From contig NZ_BMMP01000025.1 of NCBI RefSeq assembly GCF_014645895.1, positions 1 to 64,000 on the forward strand: DNA of 64,000 nt. The letters run 5' to 3'. The first letter of the stretch is position 1. Every line of letters starts with the position of its first letter. The notes beneath the pieces are model-generated. The model saw only the letters and a list, made by a program, of their open reading frames with translations, made no database searches and was not told the origin of the DNA. This document shows, in pieces, positions 33,367 through 42,438 of the stretch. Made by a program: the position numbers and the translations under genes. The stretch comes from Streptomyces daqingensis. Its GTDB lineage: Bacteria > Actinomycetota > Actinomycetes > Streptomycetales > Streptomycetaceae.

Positions 33367-35043
33367 CTAATTCTGAGCATTGTCGATCAAGGCGCCGATC
33401 TCGGCGAAGACGTTCTCGACCGACTGCCAGAAATCCTTGCCCGCTTCCCACCACTCGGGAAGCGGAGTGAAGTTCCACACCAGCACCGCCGCCAGGACCA
33501 TCAGCAGGATCATGAACAGGCAGCCCTTGAGGCAGCCCAGCCCCGGAATGTGCATCGGGTTCGCGCTGCGCTGCCGAGGCTCACGCGGCGGACGGGGCTC
33601 CCGCGCCGGGGGACGCTGCGGCTCGTACCGGCGCTGCGGCGGCTGCTGCGCGGGCCTGCGCTGCGGCTGCGCGTACTGCTGGGGCGGCGGCCCCTGCTGC
33701 TGGCGCCGCTGCGGCTGCTGCGGCGGCTGCTGGGGCTGGCGCGGGGGACGCCGCCGGAGCGGGTCCATGCTCGGGTCGAGCGGCTGCACCTGCGTCTGCT
33801 CGTTGCGGTCGCGCGCCGCGCGCATCTGGCTCTGCCAGGGGTGGGCGCCGTCGGGCGTGGCACCCTCCGGCGACTGCTGCGGGGGCCCGCCCGGCACGGG
33901 CGGCATGACCTGGGTCGGGTCCGCGTTCGGGCCCTGCGCCCCCTGGTTCAGCCCGCCGGCCCCGGCGCCCGCCCCGCCGTTCTGCGGCAGGACGCTGGTC
34001 GCCGCGTTCGGGTCGTAACCGCCCTGGCCCTGGGCGGACGCGGAGTGCGGCAGCACCTGGGTGGGATCGGCGTCGCCCGCTCCCCCGCCGGGAGCCCCGG
34101 ACGAGGCGGTCTGGTCCGGCACCGGCGCCGGCGCCGGGTCGGGTGCCAGCAGCGCGGCCACGCCCATGGCCGCCGTCGCCTGCTCGGGGGTCGCCTGTGC
34201 TCCTATGCCGGCGGCGACCGTGCGGAGGGCGTTGGCGAGGTTGACGGCGCTGGGCCGCTCCTCGGGCCGCTTGCTCAGGCACCGCTGCACCACCGTCCAC
34301 AGCGGGTCCGGCATGCTCGGCGGACGCTGCGGCTCCTCGGAGAGGTGGCGGTGCAGCACCTCGAGTGCGGTGGCGCCCGCGAAGGGCGGACGGCCGGTCG
34401 CGAGCTCATAGAGCAGGATGCCCGCGCCGTAGATGTCGACCGCGGAAGTCTGCGGGCGGCCCTCGGCGGATTCGGGGGCCACGTAGGCCGGCGTCCCCAC
34501 GAACTCCTGGGTGCGCGTCAGGCCGGGCGAGTCCGCGAGCCGCGCGATGCCGAAGTCGGTGAGCATGGGGCGCATGCCCTCCGGCCCGTCGGCGAGCAGC
34601 ACGTTCGCGGGCTTCAGGTCGCGGTGCACGACGCCGTCGGCGTGGCTCGCGGCGAGCGCGTCGGCCACCTGCGCGGTCACCAGGGCGGCGGCCACGGGCG
34701 AGAACGGACCGTTCTCGCGCAGGTAGCGGTGCAGGTCCGGACCGTCGACGAGGTCCATGACGAGGGCGAGCATGTCGCCCTCCACCACGAGGTCCCGGGT
34801 GCGGACGATGTTGTGGTGGGTGAGCCGGAGCAGGACGGAGCGCTCCCGCAGGAAGCGCATGACCACGTCCGGGTCGTTGGCGAGCTCCTCCTTGAGGACC
34901 TTGATCGCCACCGTCTCGCCGGGCTGCCCTGCCACGGCCGCCTCGGCGCCCGCGGTCTCCCGCTGCTGCGCCCGCCACACGGTGCCAGTGGCGCCGCGGC
35001 CCATCGGCTCCTCGAGCAGGTATTTGCTGCCTACAGGCCGCAC
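33367..35043 (-). CDS. PkaA-like Ser/Thr protein kinase
   Basis: The 558-residue Hanks-type kinase has Gly loop GRGATGTVWRA, Lys in TVAIKVLKEEL, catalytic HRDLKPAN, DFG in LTDFGIARL, and GTPAYVAPE. A long Gln/Pro/Arg-rich disordered linker follows (about residues 300-490). A membrane helix (CLFMILLMVLAAVLVW) and a short extracytoplasmic end close it. The GTG at 35043 is chosen since GGGAG lies about 8 nt upstream and the ATG 5 nt earlier is out of frame. The FHA gene diverges 529 bp away, so a phosphorylated partner may be adjacent. Confidence 0.9.
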   Translation of the reverse strand: MRPVGSKYLLEEPMGRGATGTVWRAQQRETAGAEAAVAGQPGETVAIKVLKEELANDPDVVMRFLRERSVLLRLTHHNIVRTRDLVVEGDMLALVMDLVDGPDLHRYLRENGPFSPVAAALVTAQVADALAASHADGVVHRDLKPANVLLADGPEGMRPMLTDFGIARLADSPGLTRTQEFVGTPAYVAPESAEGRPQTSAVDIYGAGILLYELATGRPPFAGATALEVLHRHLSEEPQRPPSMPDPLWTVVQRCLSKRPEERPSAVNLANALRTVAAGIGAQATPEQATAAMGVAALLAPDPAPAPVPDQTASSGAPGGGAGDADPTQVLPHSASAQGQGGYDPNAATSVLPQNGGAGAGAGGLNQGAQGPNADPTQVMPPVPGGPPQQSPEGATPDGAHPWQSQMRAARDRNEQTQVQPLDPSMDPLRRRPPRQPQQPPQQPQRRQQQGPPPQQYAQPQRRPAQQPPQRRYEPQRPPAREPRPPREPRQRSANPMHIPGLGCLKGCLFMILLMVLAAVLVWNFTPLPEWWEAGKDFWQSVENVFAEIGALIDNAQN

Positions 35044-35572
35044 GTCATGAGCTCCCTGGTGTCGTACTGCAATCCCGCCCACAATAGTGCCGTCTCGCGA
35101 ACGGTCGAACTGCCGTATGTGAACAGAGGCACGATTCTCAGGGAAGACGCGCGGCACCACTGCCCCGGTTGCGTCAGGACGCTGTGCGGCGCATGCCGCG
35201 GCAGTCCGTCGCCGGCCTCCTGCGATCGGATTCGGACGTATGCGGGCGGACCCGGGCGGGGCGGGAGCCGGGGACGGCGGCGGACCAACGGGGGCGGCGG
35301 GAGCCCGCGACCTGCGCATCCGGTGGACGAGGCGGCCACGCCCCCTTGCGCGCCGGGCGCATCCGTCAAGATCATTGGGCGACGCGAGCGGGACGCTGTG
35401 TCAGTGACGGGTGCGAAGATGCATCCGGCATCGGCAGCACTGTGCGCGGAGCGCGAGCGCGGAAGTGTTGTCCGTTGCGACATGTGTGCCGGGCGCAGCG
35501 CGCGGCGGGGCCGACCACCTCGCCGCAAGCCGCAGCAGGCCGGCACACCGGTGTTCTGGACCGGGAGGGCCG
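35044..35572. other. Divergent gap between kinase and FHA gene
   Basis: 529 bp without a convincing gene. The long plus-strand frame entering the FHA gene lacks a ribosome site before 35573 and has weak codon bias, so I do not extend the gene. The first ~80 bp near the kinase GTG and the segment near 35,095-35,140 are AT-richer and may hold promoters. No hairpin of note was seen. Confidence 0.5.
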
Positions 35573-38500
35573 ATGCAGATCCGGCTGACTGTCACCCTCG
35601 GACCGCGCGGTGGCGGCCCAGGAGCGGGGGAGGCGGCGGCGGTGCCGGGCGCGGCCCCGTCCTGCGACGTCGTCGTCAGCGCGCCGTCGGGCACGCCTCT
35701 GTCCGCGGTGACCGGCGTCCTGGTCACGACGGCCGCCTCGGCCGCGGGCGCCTCCGGTGCGGGCGGCGCGCAGGGCACCGCCTCCGCCGACTCCTCTCCT
35801 GACTCCTCCGCCGCGGTCTACGTGGGCACGGAGCGGCTCGATCCGCACCGCCAGATGCTCGGCGAGCCCCCGCTGGTCGACGGCGCCGTGGTCTCGCTGC
35901 ACGGCCCCGCCCCCGTCACCACGGCCCCGGCCCTCGCGGCGTACGGCTCGGCGAAGGCGCGGCTGCACGTGACGGCCGGCCCGGACGCCGGCGGCATACA
36001 CCTCCTGCAGGGCGGCAGGGTCCAGCTCGGCCGCGCGGCGGACGTGGACGTACCGCTCGACGACCCGGACGTCTCGCGGCTGCACTGCGCGGTCACCGTC
36101 TCCGACGGCGGAGCCGTCACTGTCACGGACCTCGGCTCCACGAACGGCACCTCGCTGGACGGCGCGCCCGTCGGCACGCAGCCCGTGCTCTTCCGCCCCG
36201 GATCGACGCTCCGGATCGGCGAGTCGGTGCTCCGGCTGGAGACCTCCGCGAGCGGAACGCAGGCGCAGTACGGCGCTCAGGGCCCCGGCTCCCGCACCGG
36301 CGGGGCGTCCCCGGGCCCGCTCCGCACGGTGCCCGACGGTGACGGACAGCTGCGCCTGGTCGAAGGCGGCCCCCACAGCGGCGGACCGGGCTCACCCGGC
36401 GGTGAGGCCGTACCGTCCGCTGCCCCGGCACCGGCCGTCGCCCCCGACAGCTCGCACGGCTACGCGCGCGGCGACGGACCGTTCCCGGACGCCGGCGGAC
36501 CGGACGGCGGGACCACGCACGGCGCCGGACTCGCCCAGCACGCCCGGTACGCCGAGCAGTTCCCCCCGGCCGGGCCGGCGGCTCAGGCGGCGGCCGGATC
36601 CGCGCCGGCGGGCCCGCATCCGGGCGTACCGGCTGCGCGGGAGCCGGAGCGGTCCCGTCCGCGCGGGCTGGGAGCCTGGGCGCGCCGCTTCGCGGGCGCG
36701 CGCCCGGAGGACGATGCGGTGGGGCGCTCCGGCCCGCCCGGCTCCGGCGCAGCCGTCCCCGGAGGCGCTGCGGCCCAGGTGCCGTGGGGCGACGAGCGCT
36801 GCCCCGATCCGGCCACCGTGCTGCTCACCTCGCTCGGCCCGGGGCTCCGCCTCTGGGAGCGCGAACCGGATCATCCCGATGCGCTGACCGTCCGGATCGG
36901 CACCGCGCACCACAGCGGACCGGGCCCCGACGGGCTGCTCACCGTCGGCCTGCGCCGGGCGGGCTCGCTCGGCCTCGCGGGCCCCCGGCCGCGGCTGACG
37001 GGGCTGGCACGCTCCGTGGTGGCGCAGCTCGCCGCGCTGCACGGCCCGAGCACGCTGGAGATCGTGCTCCTCTCCGCCGACCGCTCGCGCGTGAGGGAGG
37101 AGCGCGCCGCGGAGTGGTCGTGGCTCGGCTGGCTGCCGCATCTCCGGCCGGTGCACGGCCAGGACTGCCGTCTGCTCATGGCCTTCGACCGGGATCAGGC
37201 GGCGGCCCGCACCGCGGAGCTGGTCCGGCGGCTCGACGAGGAGGCGCAGGGCAACGCCGCTGAGGGCCGTGCCGCCGGGCAGCAGGGGGCTCCCGGACGG
37301 GACACGTCCCGGCACTCCGGGCCGTACACGCTGCTCGTCGTGGACGGCGACCCCGGCTCGGCGGAGCTGCGCACCTCGGTCGCCAGGCTCGCAGCGGAAG
37401 GGCCCGCCGCGGGGATCCATCTGCTGTGCCTCGCCGAGACTCCGGCGGCGACTCCCTCGTCGCCTCTCTCCGAGACGGTGGAGACGGCGTGCGAGACGTC
37501 CGCGGCGTTCCGGGAGTGCGGTGCGCTGGCCCTGCTCAGCGGTGCCGTCGCGACAGCGGTGCGGGTGGTGCACCGTCAGCCCGGCGCGCAGGCCGCACCG
37601 CGCGCTCCCGGCGCGCTCGGGACGGTCGGCACCGTCGACGCGGTCTCCGCGGCCTGGGCGGAGCGCTTCGCCCGCGCCCTGGCACCGCTCCGCGAGCCGG
37701 AGGGCACGGCCGTCCGCACGGGCACGGCCTCCCGCGCCGCGGTGACGCTGCCCCGGTCGTCCCGCCTGCTGGACGAGCTGGGGCTGGCCCGCGCCACGCC
37801 CGCCGCGCTCCTGTCCCGCTGGGCGGGCTCCGCGCAGCCGGGCCCCGGTCACGCCCGGCTGGTGTTCGGCGCCGGACCTCGCGGGCCGCTGGAGGCCGAG
37901 CTGAACGGCGCCCGGGGGCACTGCCTCGTCACGGGGCCCTCCGGTTCGGGCAAGACGGAGCTGCTCCGCTCCCTCGCCGCCGCGCTCTCCGCGGGCGAGC
38001 GGCCCGACCGCCTGCAGCTGATGCTGGTGGAGGGGGACGGCGCGGCCCGCGAGGATCTGCGGAGCTGTCTGGATCTCCCCCATGTCCGGCGGCACTTGGC
38101 GGCCAGCGACCCGGTGCGGATGCGGGAGTTCGCTCAGGCGCTGAGCGGCGAGCTGAAGCGCCGGGCAGAGCTGATCGGGTCCGAGGGCGACTACGAGAGC
38201 TTCGCGGGCGGACCGGTCCGCGCCGTCCGCGGTGCGACGCCCCGTCCGCTCTCCGGGCAGGAGGAGGCCGGCAGGAGCACCGAGCGGGCAAGCGCCGCCT
38301 CCGCGGACACCGGACGCGGGGCGTCCCGCGCTGCCGCCGGGGCGTTCGCACCGTCAGCCGCGCGGACGGGCAGTGATCCCGTCCTGCACGAGCCGGGCGG
38401 CGGCACCCCCGGCGCGGAGGCCGGTTCCGCGCCGGCGACTCTGCGGCTCCGGGTGCCTGACGGCGAGGAGTTCGGCGGGCCCGGGTCCGGGGCGGCCCCG

Positions 38501-39304
38501 TCACCCGGCGAGCCGTCCGGACCGCAAGGCGGGGCCGGGAGCGGAGGACGCGGCCCGGCCGGCGCGTCCCCGTCACCCGACGCCCCGCAGGCGGCCGGGA
38601 GGCCGGGCCGGCCGAGGGCCGAGCAGCCTCCGGTGCCCGCGTCGGTTCCGCAGGGCCGGGCGGCCGCGCACGAGGCCACGACCGGCGAAGATGACACCTC
38701 GGTCGTTCAACACTTGGAAACATCAACGGGCTCACTTCCTCGAATCGTCGTTCTCGTGGACGACTTCGACACCCTCGTCGACCCCGCACTCGGCAACCCC
38801 GGCCGGCCGGCGGCCGGTTCCGTCGTGCGCGCGCTCGAGGCCGTCGCGCGTGACGGTGCGCGGCTCGGTGTGCACCTCGTGGCGGTGAGCGGCCGCGCGG
38901 AGCGCACGGTCCAGACGGCGGTGGCCCGATCCGCCTCGCTGCGCGTCGAGTTGTCCTGGGCGGGCGGCGGGGGCGGTGCCGGCGAGGAGAAGGCGAGTCC
39001 GGGGCGGGGAGCCCTTGTGCACGCTGACGGCAGTGTCACGGCCTTCCAGGCAGGCCGGGTGACAGGCCGTATCCCGCGCACCTCGACGCAGCGCCCCACG
39101 GTCGTCCCGCTGGAGTGGGCGAGGGCCGGGGACCCGCCCGCGCGGCGTCCCGTGAGGGAGCTCGGGAACGGCCCGACGGACCTCGCTCTGCTCGCCAGCG
39201 CGGTGGGCCGGGCCGCGCGCTCGCTCGGGGTGGACCCACAGGAATCGGACGCCCCCGCGACGAACAGATCACGGAGTGGTCAAGATGAGGTTCTTGAAAG
39301 CTGA
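35573..39304 (+). CDS. FHA-domain protein with an FtsK/EssC-like ATPase
   Basis: The 1243-residue protein begins with a ubiquitin-like/YukD-like N-terminus. An FHA domain follows at about residues 130-223, with GR, SRLHC and GSTNGT, which bind phosphothreonine in this family. Then come a disordered Pro/Gly-rich linker and an FtsK/SpoIIIE-like ATPase with Walker A GPSGSGKTE near residue 788 and Walker B VLVDDFD near 1060. The FHA-plus-FtsK order resembles EssC/EccC of type VII secretion, but only one ATPase unit is seen. A disordered stretch of about 170 residues interrupts it between Walker A and B. The ATG at 35573 has GGGAGGG upstream. No membrane helices were recognised. Its function is unknown. 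Binding of a PkaA/PkaB phospho-target is an inference. Confidence 0.8.
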   Translation: MQIRLTVTLGPRGGGPGAGEAAAVPGAAPSCDVVVSAPSGTPLSAVTGVLVTTAASAAGASGAGGAQGTASADSSPDSSAAVYVGTERLDPHRQMLGEPPLVDGAVVSLHGPAPVTTAPALAAYGSAKARLHVTAGPDAGGIHLLQGGRVQLGRAADVDVPLDDPDVSRLHCAVTVSDGGAVTVTDLGSTNGTSLDGAPVGTQPVLFRPGSTLRIGESVLRLETSASGTQAQYGAQGPGSRTGGASPGPLRTVPDGDGQLRLVEGGPHSGGPGSPGGEAVPSAAPAPAVAPDSSHGYARGDGPFPDAGGPDGGTTHGAGLAQHARYAEQFPPAGPAAQAAAGSAPAGPHPGVPAAREPERSRPRGLGAWARRFAGARPEDDAVGRSGPPGSGAAVPGGAAAQVPWGDERCPDPATVLLTSLGPGLRLWEREPDHPDALTVRIGTAHHSGPGPDGLLTVGLRRAGSLGLAGPRPRLTGLARSVVAQLAALHGPSTLEIVLLSADRSRVREERAAEWSWLGWLPHLRPVHGQDCRLLMAFDRDQAAARTAELVRRLDEEAQGNAAEGRAAGQQGAPGRDTSRHSGPYTLLVVDGDPGSAELRTSVARLAAEGPAAGIHLLCLAETPAATPSSPLSETVETACETSAAFRECGALALLSGAVATAVRVVHRQPGAQAAPRAPGALGTVGTVDAVSAAWAERFARALAPLREPEGTAVRTGTASRAAVTLPRSSRLLDELGLARATPAALLSRWAGSAQPGPGHARLVFGAGPRGPLEAELNGARGHCLVTGPSGSGKTELLRSLAAALSAGERPDRLQLMLVEGDGAAREDLRSCLDLPHVRRHLAASDPVRMREFAQALSGELKRRAELIGSEGDYESFAGGPVRAVRGATPRPLSGQEEAGRSTERASAASADTGRGASRAAAGAFAPSAARTGSDPVLHEPGGGTPGAEAGSAPATLRLRVPDGEEFGGPGSGAAPSPGEPSGPQGGAGSGGRGPAGASPSPDAPQAAGRPGRPRAEQPPVPASVPQGRAAAHEATTGEDDTSVVQHLETSTGSLPRIVVLVDDFDTLVDPALGNPGRPAAGSVVRALEAVARDGARLGVHLVAVSGRAERTVQTAVARSASLRVELSWAGGGGGAGEEKASPGRGALVHADGSVTAFQAGRVTGRIPRTSTQRPTVVPLEWARAGDPPARRPVRELGNGPTDLALLASAVGRAARSLGVDPQESDAPATNRSRSGQDEVLES

Positions 39305-39451
39305 CAACGTATTGCGAGCCGTCCGCGTTCAGGCGTAGGACTTTGCGCACGGGACTGTGGGATAGAACTGATGCCCTCATGCCCAGTGACCAAAACGGCG
39401 CGGCGGACCGGCTCTCCGGGACTCGCGCCTCCGATGGGGACGGCGGGAGCT

Positions 39452-40870
39452 ATGCGTAATACGGTTCGTGCGACTGGTACGTCGAGTACCGGGAGCAACA
39501 CCAGCATCTTCAACACCAGGGCGACTGCACGTGGCGCTGTGGCGCTCTGCGCCGTCGCAGCCCTGTCACTGACGGCCGCATGCGGCGGCGGCAGCGACAA
39601 GGGGGAGGACAAGGGCGGTTCCTCGCAGACTGAGCAGGAGACCGTCAAACTGCCCAAGCTCAAGGGCGAGAAGCTCCAGGTCGCCGCCGTCTGGACGGGC
39701 GACGAGGGCAAGAACTTCGGGAAGGTCATCGAGGCGTTCAAGAAGCGCACCGGCGCCGACGTCGAGGTCACGCCCACCGGCGACAACGTCGCCACCTACC
39801 TGGGCTCCAAGATCGAGGGCGGCGCGCCGCCGGACGTGGCGATGCTGCCGCAGGTCGGCGTGCTGAACCAGTTCGCGGAGAAGGGCTGGCTCAAGCCCCT
39901 CGACGACGCCACCAAGAAGCAGCTCAACAAGAACTTCTCCAAGGGCTGGCAGGATCTCGGCTCCAACAAGGGCAAGCAGTACGGCGTCTACTTCAAGGCC
40001 GCCAGCAAGTCGCTGATCTGGTACAACGCCAAGGCCTACGAGAACGCGGGCGTCAGCGAGGCGAAGACCTGGAAGGAATTCCTCACCAACGCGCAGACGA
40101 TCGCCGACTCCGGCGTGGAGCCCGTCTCCGTCGGCGGTGGCGACGGCTGGGTGCTCACGGACTGGTTCGAGAACATCTACCTCTCGCAGGCCGGCCCCGA
40201 GAAGTACGACCAGCTCGCCAAGCACGAGATCAAGTGGACCGATCCTTCCGTGAAGAAGGCCCTCACCACGCTCGGCCAGCTCTTCGGCAAGAAGGAACTG
40301 CTCGCGGGCGGCAACAAGGGCGCGCTGCAGACCGACTTCCCGACGTCCGTGACCAAGGCGTTCGACGACCCCGAGTCGCCGAGCGCTGCCAGCGTCTTCG
40401 AGGGTGACTTCGTCGGCATCAACGTCGCGAACGACACCAAGGCGAAGATCGGCAAGGACGCGAAGGTCTACCCGTTCCCGGCCGTCGGCAGCGACGCCCC
40501 GGTCGTCACGGGTGGCGACGCCGCTGTCGCCCTGAAGGACAGCAAGGCCGCCCACGCCCTGCTCACCTTCCTCGCCTCTCCCGAGGCCGCGGCTGTCTGG
40601 GCCCAGGAGGGCGGGTTCGTCTCGCCGAACAAGAACCTGGACGGCAAGGCGTACCCGGACGACGTCCAGCGCAAGATCGCCAAGGCGATGATCGACGCCG
40701 GCGACGACTTCCGCTTCGACATGTCCGACCAGGCCCCGGCCGCCTTCGGCGGTACCAAGGGCAAGGGTGAGTGGAAGGCCCTGCAGGACTTCCTGAAGAA
40801 CCCGAAGGACGTGGCGGGCGCCCAGAGCGCTCTCGAGGCCGCTGCCACCAAGGCGTACAAGAAGGACTGA
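39452..40870 (+). CDS. Sugar-type ABC transporter substrate-binding lipoprotein
   Basis: The 472-residue extracytoplasmic lipoprotein has a Thr/Arg-rich N-terminus, a hydrophobic core, and the lipobox LTAAC. An SBP family-1 (MalE-like) fold follows, with VAAVWTGDEGKNFGKVIEAF, the aromatic WYNAKAYENAGV, and GDGWVLTDWFEN typical of carbohydrate binders. The ATG at 39452 has GGGAG upstream. The frame from 39371 would put the signal too deep. It is the first gene of an operon with two permeases. No ATPase is present, so a shared MsiK-like ATPase is likely, as for other Streptomyces sugar importers. The sugar is unknown. Confidence 0.9.
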   Translation: MRNTVRATGTSSTGSNTSIFNTRATARGAVALCAVAALSLTAACGGGSDKGEDKGGSSQTEQETVKLPKLKGEKLQVAAVWTGDEGKNFGKVIEAFKKRTGADVEVTPTGDNVATYLGSKIEGGAPPDVAMLPQVGVLNQFAEKGWLKPLDDATKKQLNKNFSKGWQDLGSNKGKQYGVYFKAASKSLIWYNAKAYENAGVSEAKTWKEFLTNAQTIADSGVEPVSVGGGDGWVLTDWFENIYLSQAGPEKYDQLAKHEIKWTDPSVKKALTTLGQLFGKKELLAGGNKGALQTDFPTSVTKAFDDPESPSAASVFEGDFVGINVANDTKAKIGKDAKVYPFPAVGSDAPVVTGGDAAVALKDSKAAHALLTFLASPEAAAVWAQEGGFVSPNKNLDGKAYPDDVQRKIAKAMIDAGDDFRFDMSDQAPAAFGGTKGKGEWKALQDFLKNPKDVAGAQSALEAAATKAYKKD

Positions 40871-40894
40871 CAGCCCGGCGGCACCACCGCCGGT

Positions 40895-40924
40895 GCCGGG
40901 CCCGTCCGATGGGACGGGCCCGGC
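40895..40924 (+). other. Intercistronic hairpin between binding protein and permease genes
   Basis: GCCGGGCCCGTCC (40895-40907) pairs perfectly over 13 bp with 40912-40924, leaving a 4-nt loop GATG. It lies 25 nt after the binding-protein stop. Such hairpins partially terminate or stabilise the upstream message, so that binding protein exceeds permease. There is no T-run. A second smaller GGCACC/GGTGCC stem overlaps at 40880-40897. Confidence 0.65.
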
Positions 40925-41022
40925 GCCGTCGGCGCCGCAGGCTCTGCGCCCGGCGAAGCCGGAGGCCCTCGGCCCTACCTCGCCCTGCACTAACCCGGAC
41001 CCGGACAAGGGACACCATCGTC

Positions 41023-42438
41023 ATGCCCACCCCCACCCCCACTCCACCGACTGACGAACCGCCAGGGGGCGAAACCCGTCCCACTGCCGTCACCGGCACG
41101 GATCTCAAGGCTTCCGCCGCTCCGGCAGGCAAGCCCACTCCGCCGCGCGCCTCAGTGATGCGCTCACGGCCCTGGATAGCCTTCACGTTCCTGCTGCCCG
41201 CGCTGGTGCTGCTGGGAGCCCTGGTCGTCTACCCGATCGTGTACTCGATCTTCCGCAGCACCCTCGACGCCTCCGGAACGGGCTTCGTCGGACTCGGCAA
41301 CTACGTCGAGGTCTTCACCGACGACGACATCCTGACGGCGTTCAAGAACAACATCATCTGGGTCATCGTCGTCCCGTCCGTCTGCACCGCCCTCGGTCTG
41401 ATCTTCGCGGTGCTCACCGAACGGGTGCGCTGGGGCACAGCGTTCAAGCTCATCATCTTCATGCCGATGGCGATCTCCATGCTCGCCTCCGGCATCATCT
41501 TCCGGCTCGTGTACGAGGAGAACCCGAAGCAGGGCGTCGCCAACGCCATCTGGGTCGGGGTCCACGACACGTTCGCCGAGTCCTCCGCCTGGCCCGGCGC
41601 GAACCCGCGCCCGAACTCGGAGCTGGCCAAGTCCGGCGGCGGCGACTACACGACCAAGTCGACGGTCTCCGCCTCCGACCCGGCGCACCTCCCGCTGGTC
41701 GGCCTCCCGCCCAAGGATGTGGCGGACGCCGCTCCGGCCAAGGCGGCGACGCCCGGCAAGAGCGGTGAGGTCACCGGCACAGTCTGGCTGGACTTCGCGC
41801 CCGGCGGCGCCGGCAAGCCGGACGTCATCGACCAGAAGGAGAAGGCCCTCAGCGGCATCAAGGTCGAGGCGGTGAAGGGCGGCAAGGTCGTCGCCACCGC
41901 GGAGACCGGCGGGGACGGTACGTTCTCGCTCCCCAAGTCCGCCGAAGGTTCCAAGCTCCGGCTGCCTGCCGCGAACTTCGCGGAGCCCTACGGCGGCATC
42001 GAGTGGCTCGGCTCGACTCTGGTGACGCCCTCCATCATCGGTTCCTACATCTGGATGTGGGCGGGCTTCGCCATGGTGCTCATCGCGGCCGGACTCGCGG
42101 GAGTGCCCCGTGAGTTGCTGGAAGCGGCACGGGTCGACGGCGCGAACGAGTGGCAGGTCTTCCGCAAGATCACGGTGCCGGTGCTGGCCCCGGTCCTCGG
42201 GGTCGTCGTCGTCACTCTGATGATCAATGTGCTGAAGATCTTCGACCTCGTCTACATCATCGCTCCGAGCCAGAGCCAGAGCGATGCCAACGTGCTCGCC
42301 CTTCAGCTGTATCTGTCGTCCTTCGGCGCGGGATCGAACCAGGGCGTGGGCAGTGCCATCGCCGTCATCCTGCTGCTGCTCGTCCTGCCGGTGATGGTCG
42401 TCAACATCCGTCGCCTGCGAAGGGAGGCACGCCGATGA
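41023..42438 (+). CDS. Sugar ABC permease with inserted extracytoplasmic beta-domain
   Basis: The 471-residue MalF-type permease is much longer than its usual ~300. It has a Pro/Thr-rich N-terminal tail, helices at about 51-75, 108-132 and 140-162, and later helices from 332. The EAA coupling loop ELLEAARVDGANEWQVF lies near 364-380. Between helices 3 and 4 lies an insertion (about residues 175-330) containing a SdrD_B/Cna-B-like segment (GTVWLDFAP... ALSGIKVEAVKGG... TGGDGTFSLP). Its side is probably outside. MalF of E. coli also has a loop that touches the binding protein, but with a different fold. The stop overlaps the next ATG (ATGA). Confidence 0.88.
   Translation: MPTPTPTPPTDEPPGGETRPTAVTGTDLKASAAPAGKPTPPRASVMRSRPWIAFTFLLPALVLLGALVVYPIVYSIFRSTLDASGTGFVGLGNYVEVFTDDDILTAFKNNIIWVIVVPSVCTALGLIFAVLTERVRWGTAFKLIIFMPMAISMLASGIIFRLVYEENPKQGVANAIWVGVHDTFAESSAWPGANPRPNSELAKSGGGDYTTKSTVSASDPAHLPLVGLPPKDVADAAPAKAATPGKSGEVTGTVWLDFAPGGAGKPDVIDQKEKALSGIKVEAVKGGKVVATAETGGDGTFSLPKSAEGSKLRLPAANFAEPYGGIEWLGSTLVTPSIIGSYIWMWAGFAMVLIAAGLAGVPRELLEAARVDGANEWQVFRKITVPVLAPVLGVVVVTLMINVLKIFDLVYIIAPSQSQSDANVLALQLYLSSFGAGSNQGVGSAIAVILLLLVLPVMVVNIRRLRREARR

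Noticed and set aside
35044..35572. N-terminal extension of the FHA protein from 35411
   Set aside because: The segment lacks a ribosome site and has Arg/Cys-rich non-family sequence. The FHA protein start at 35573 has a good one.
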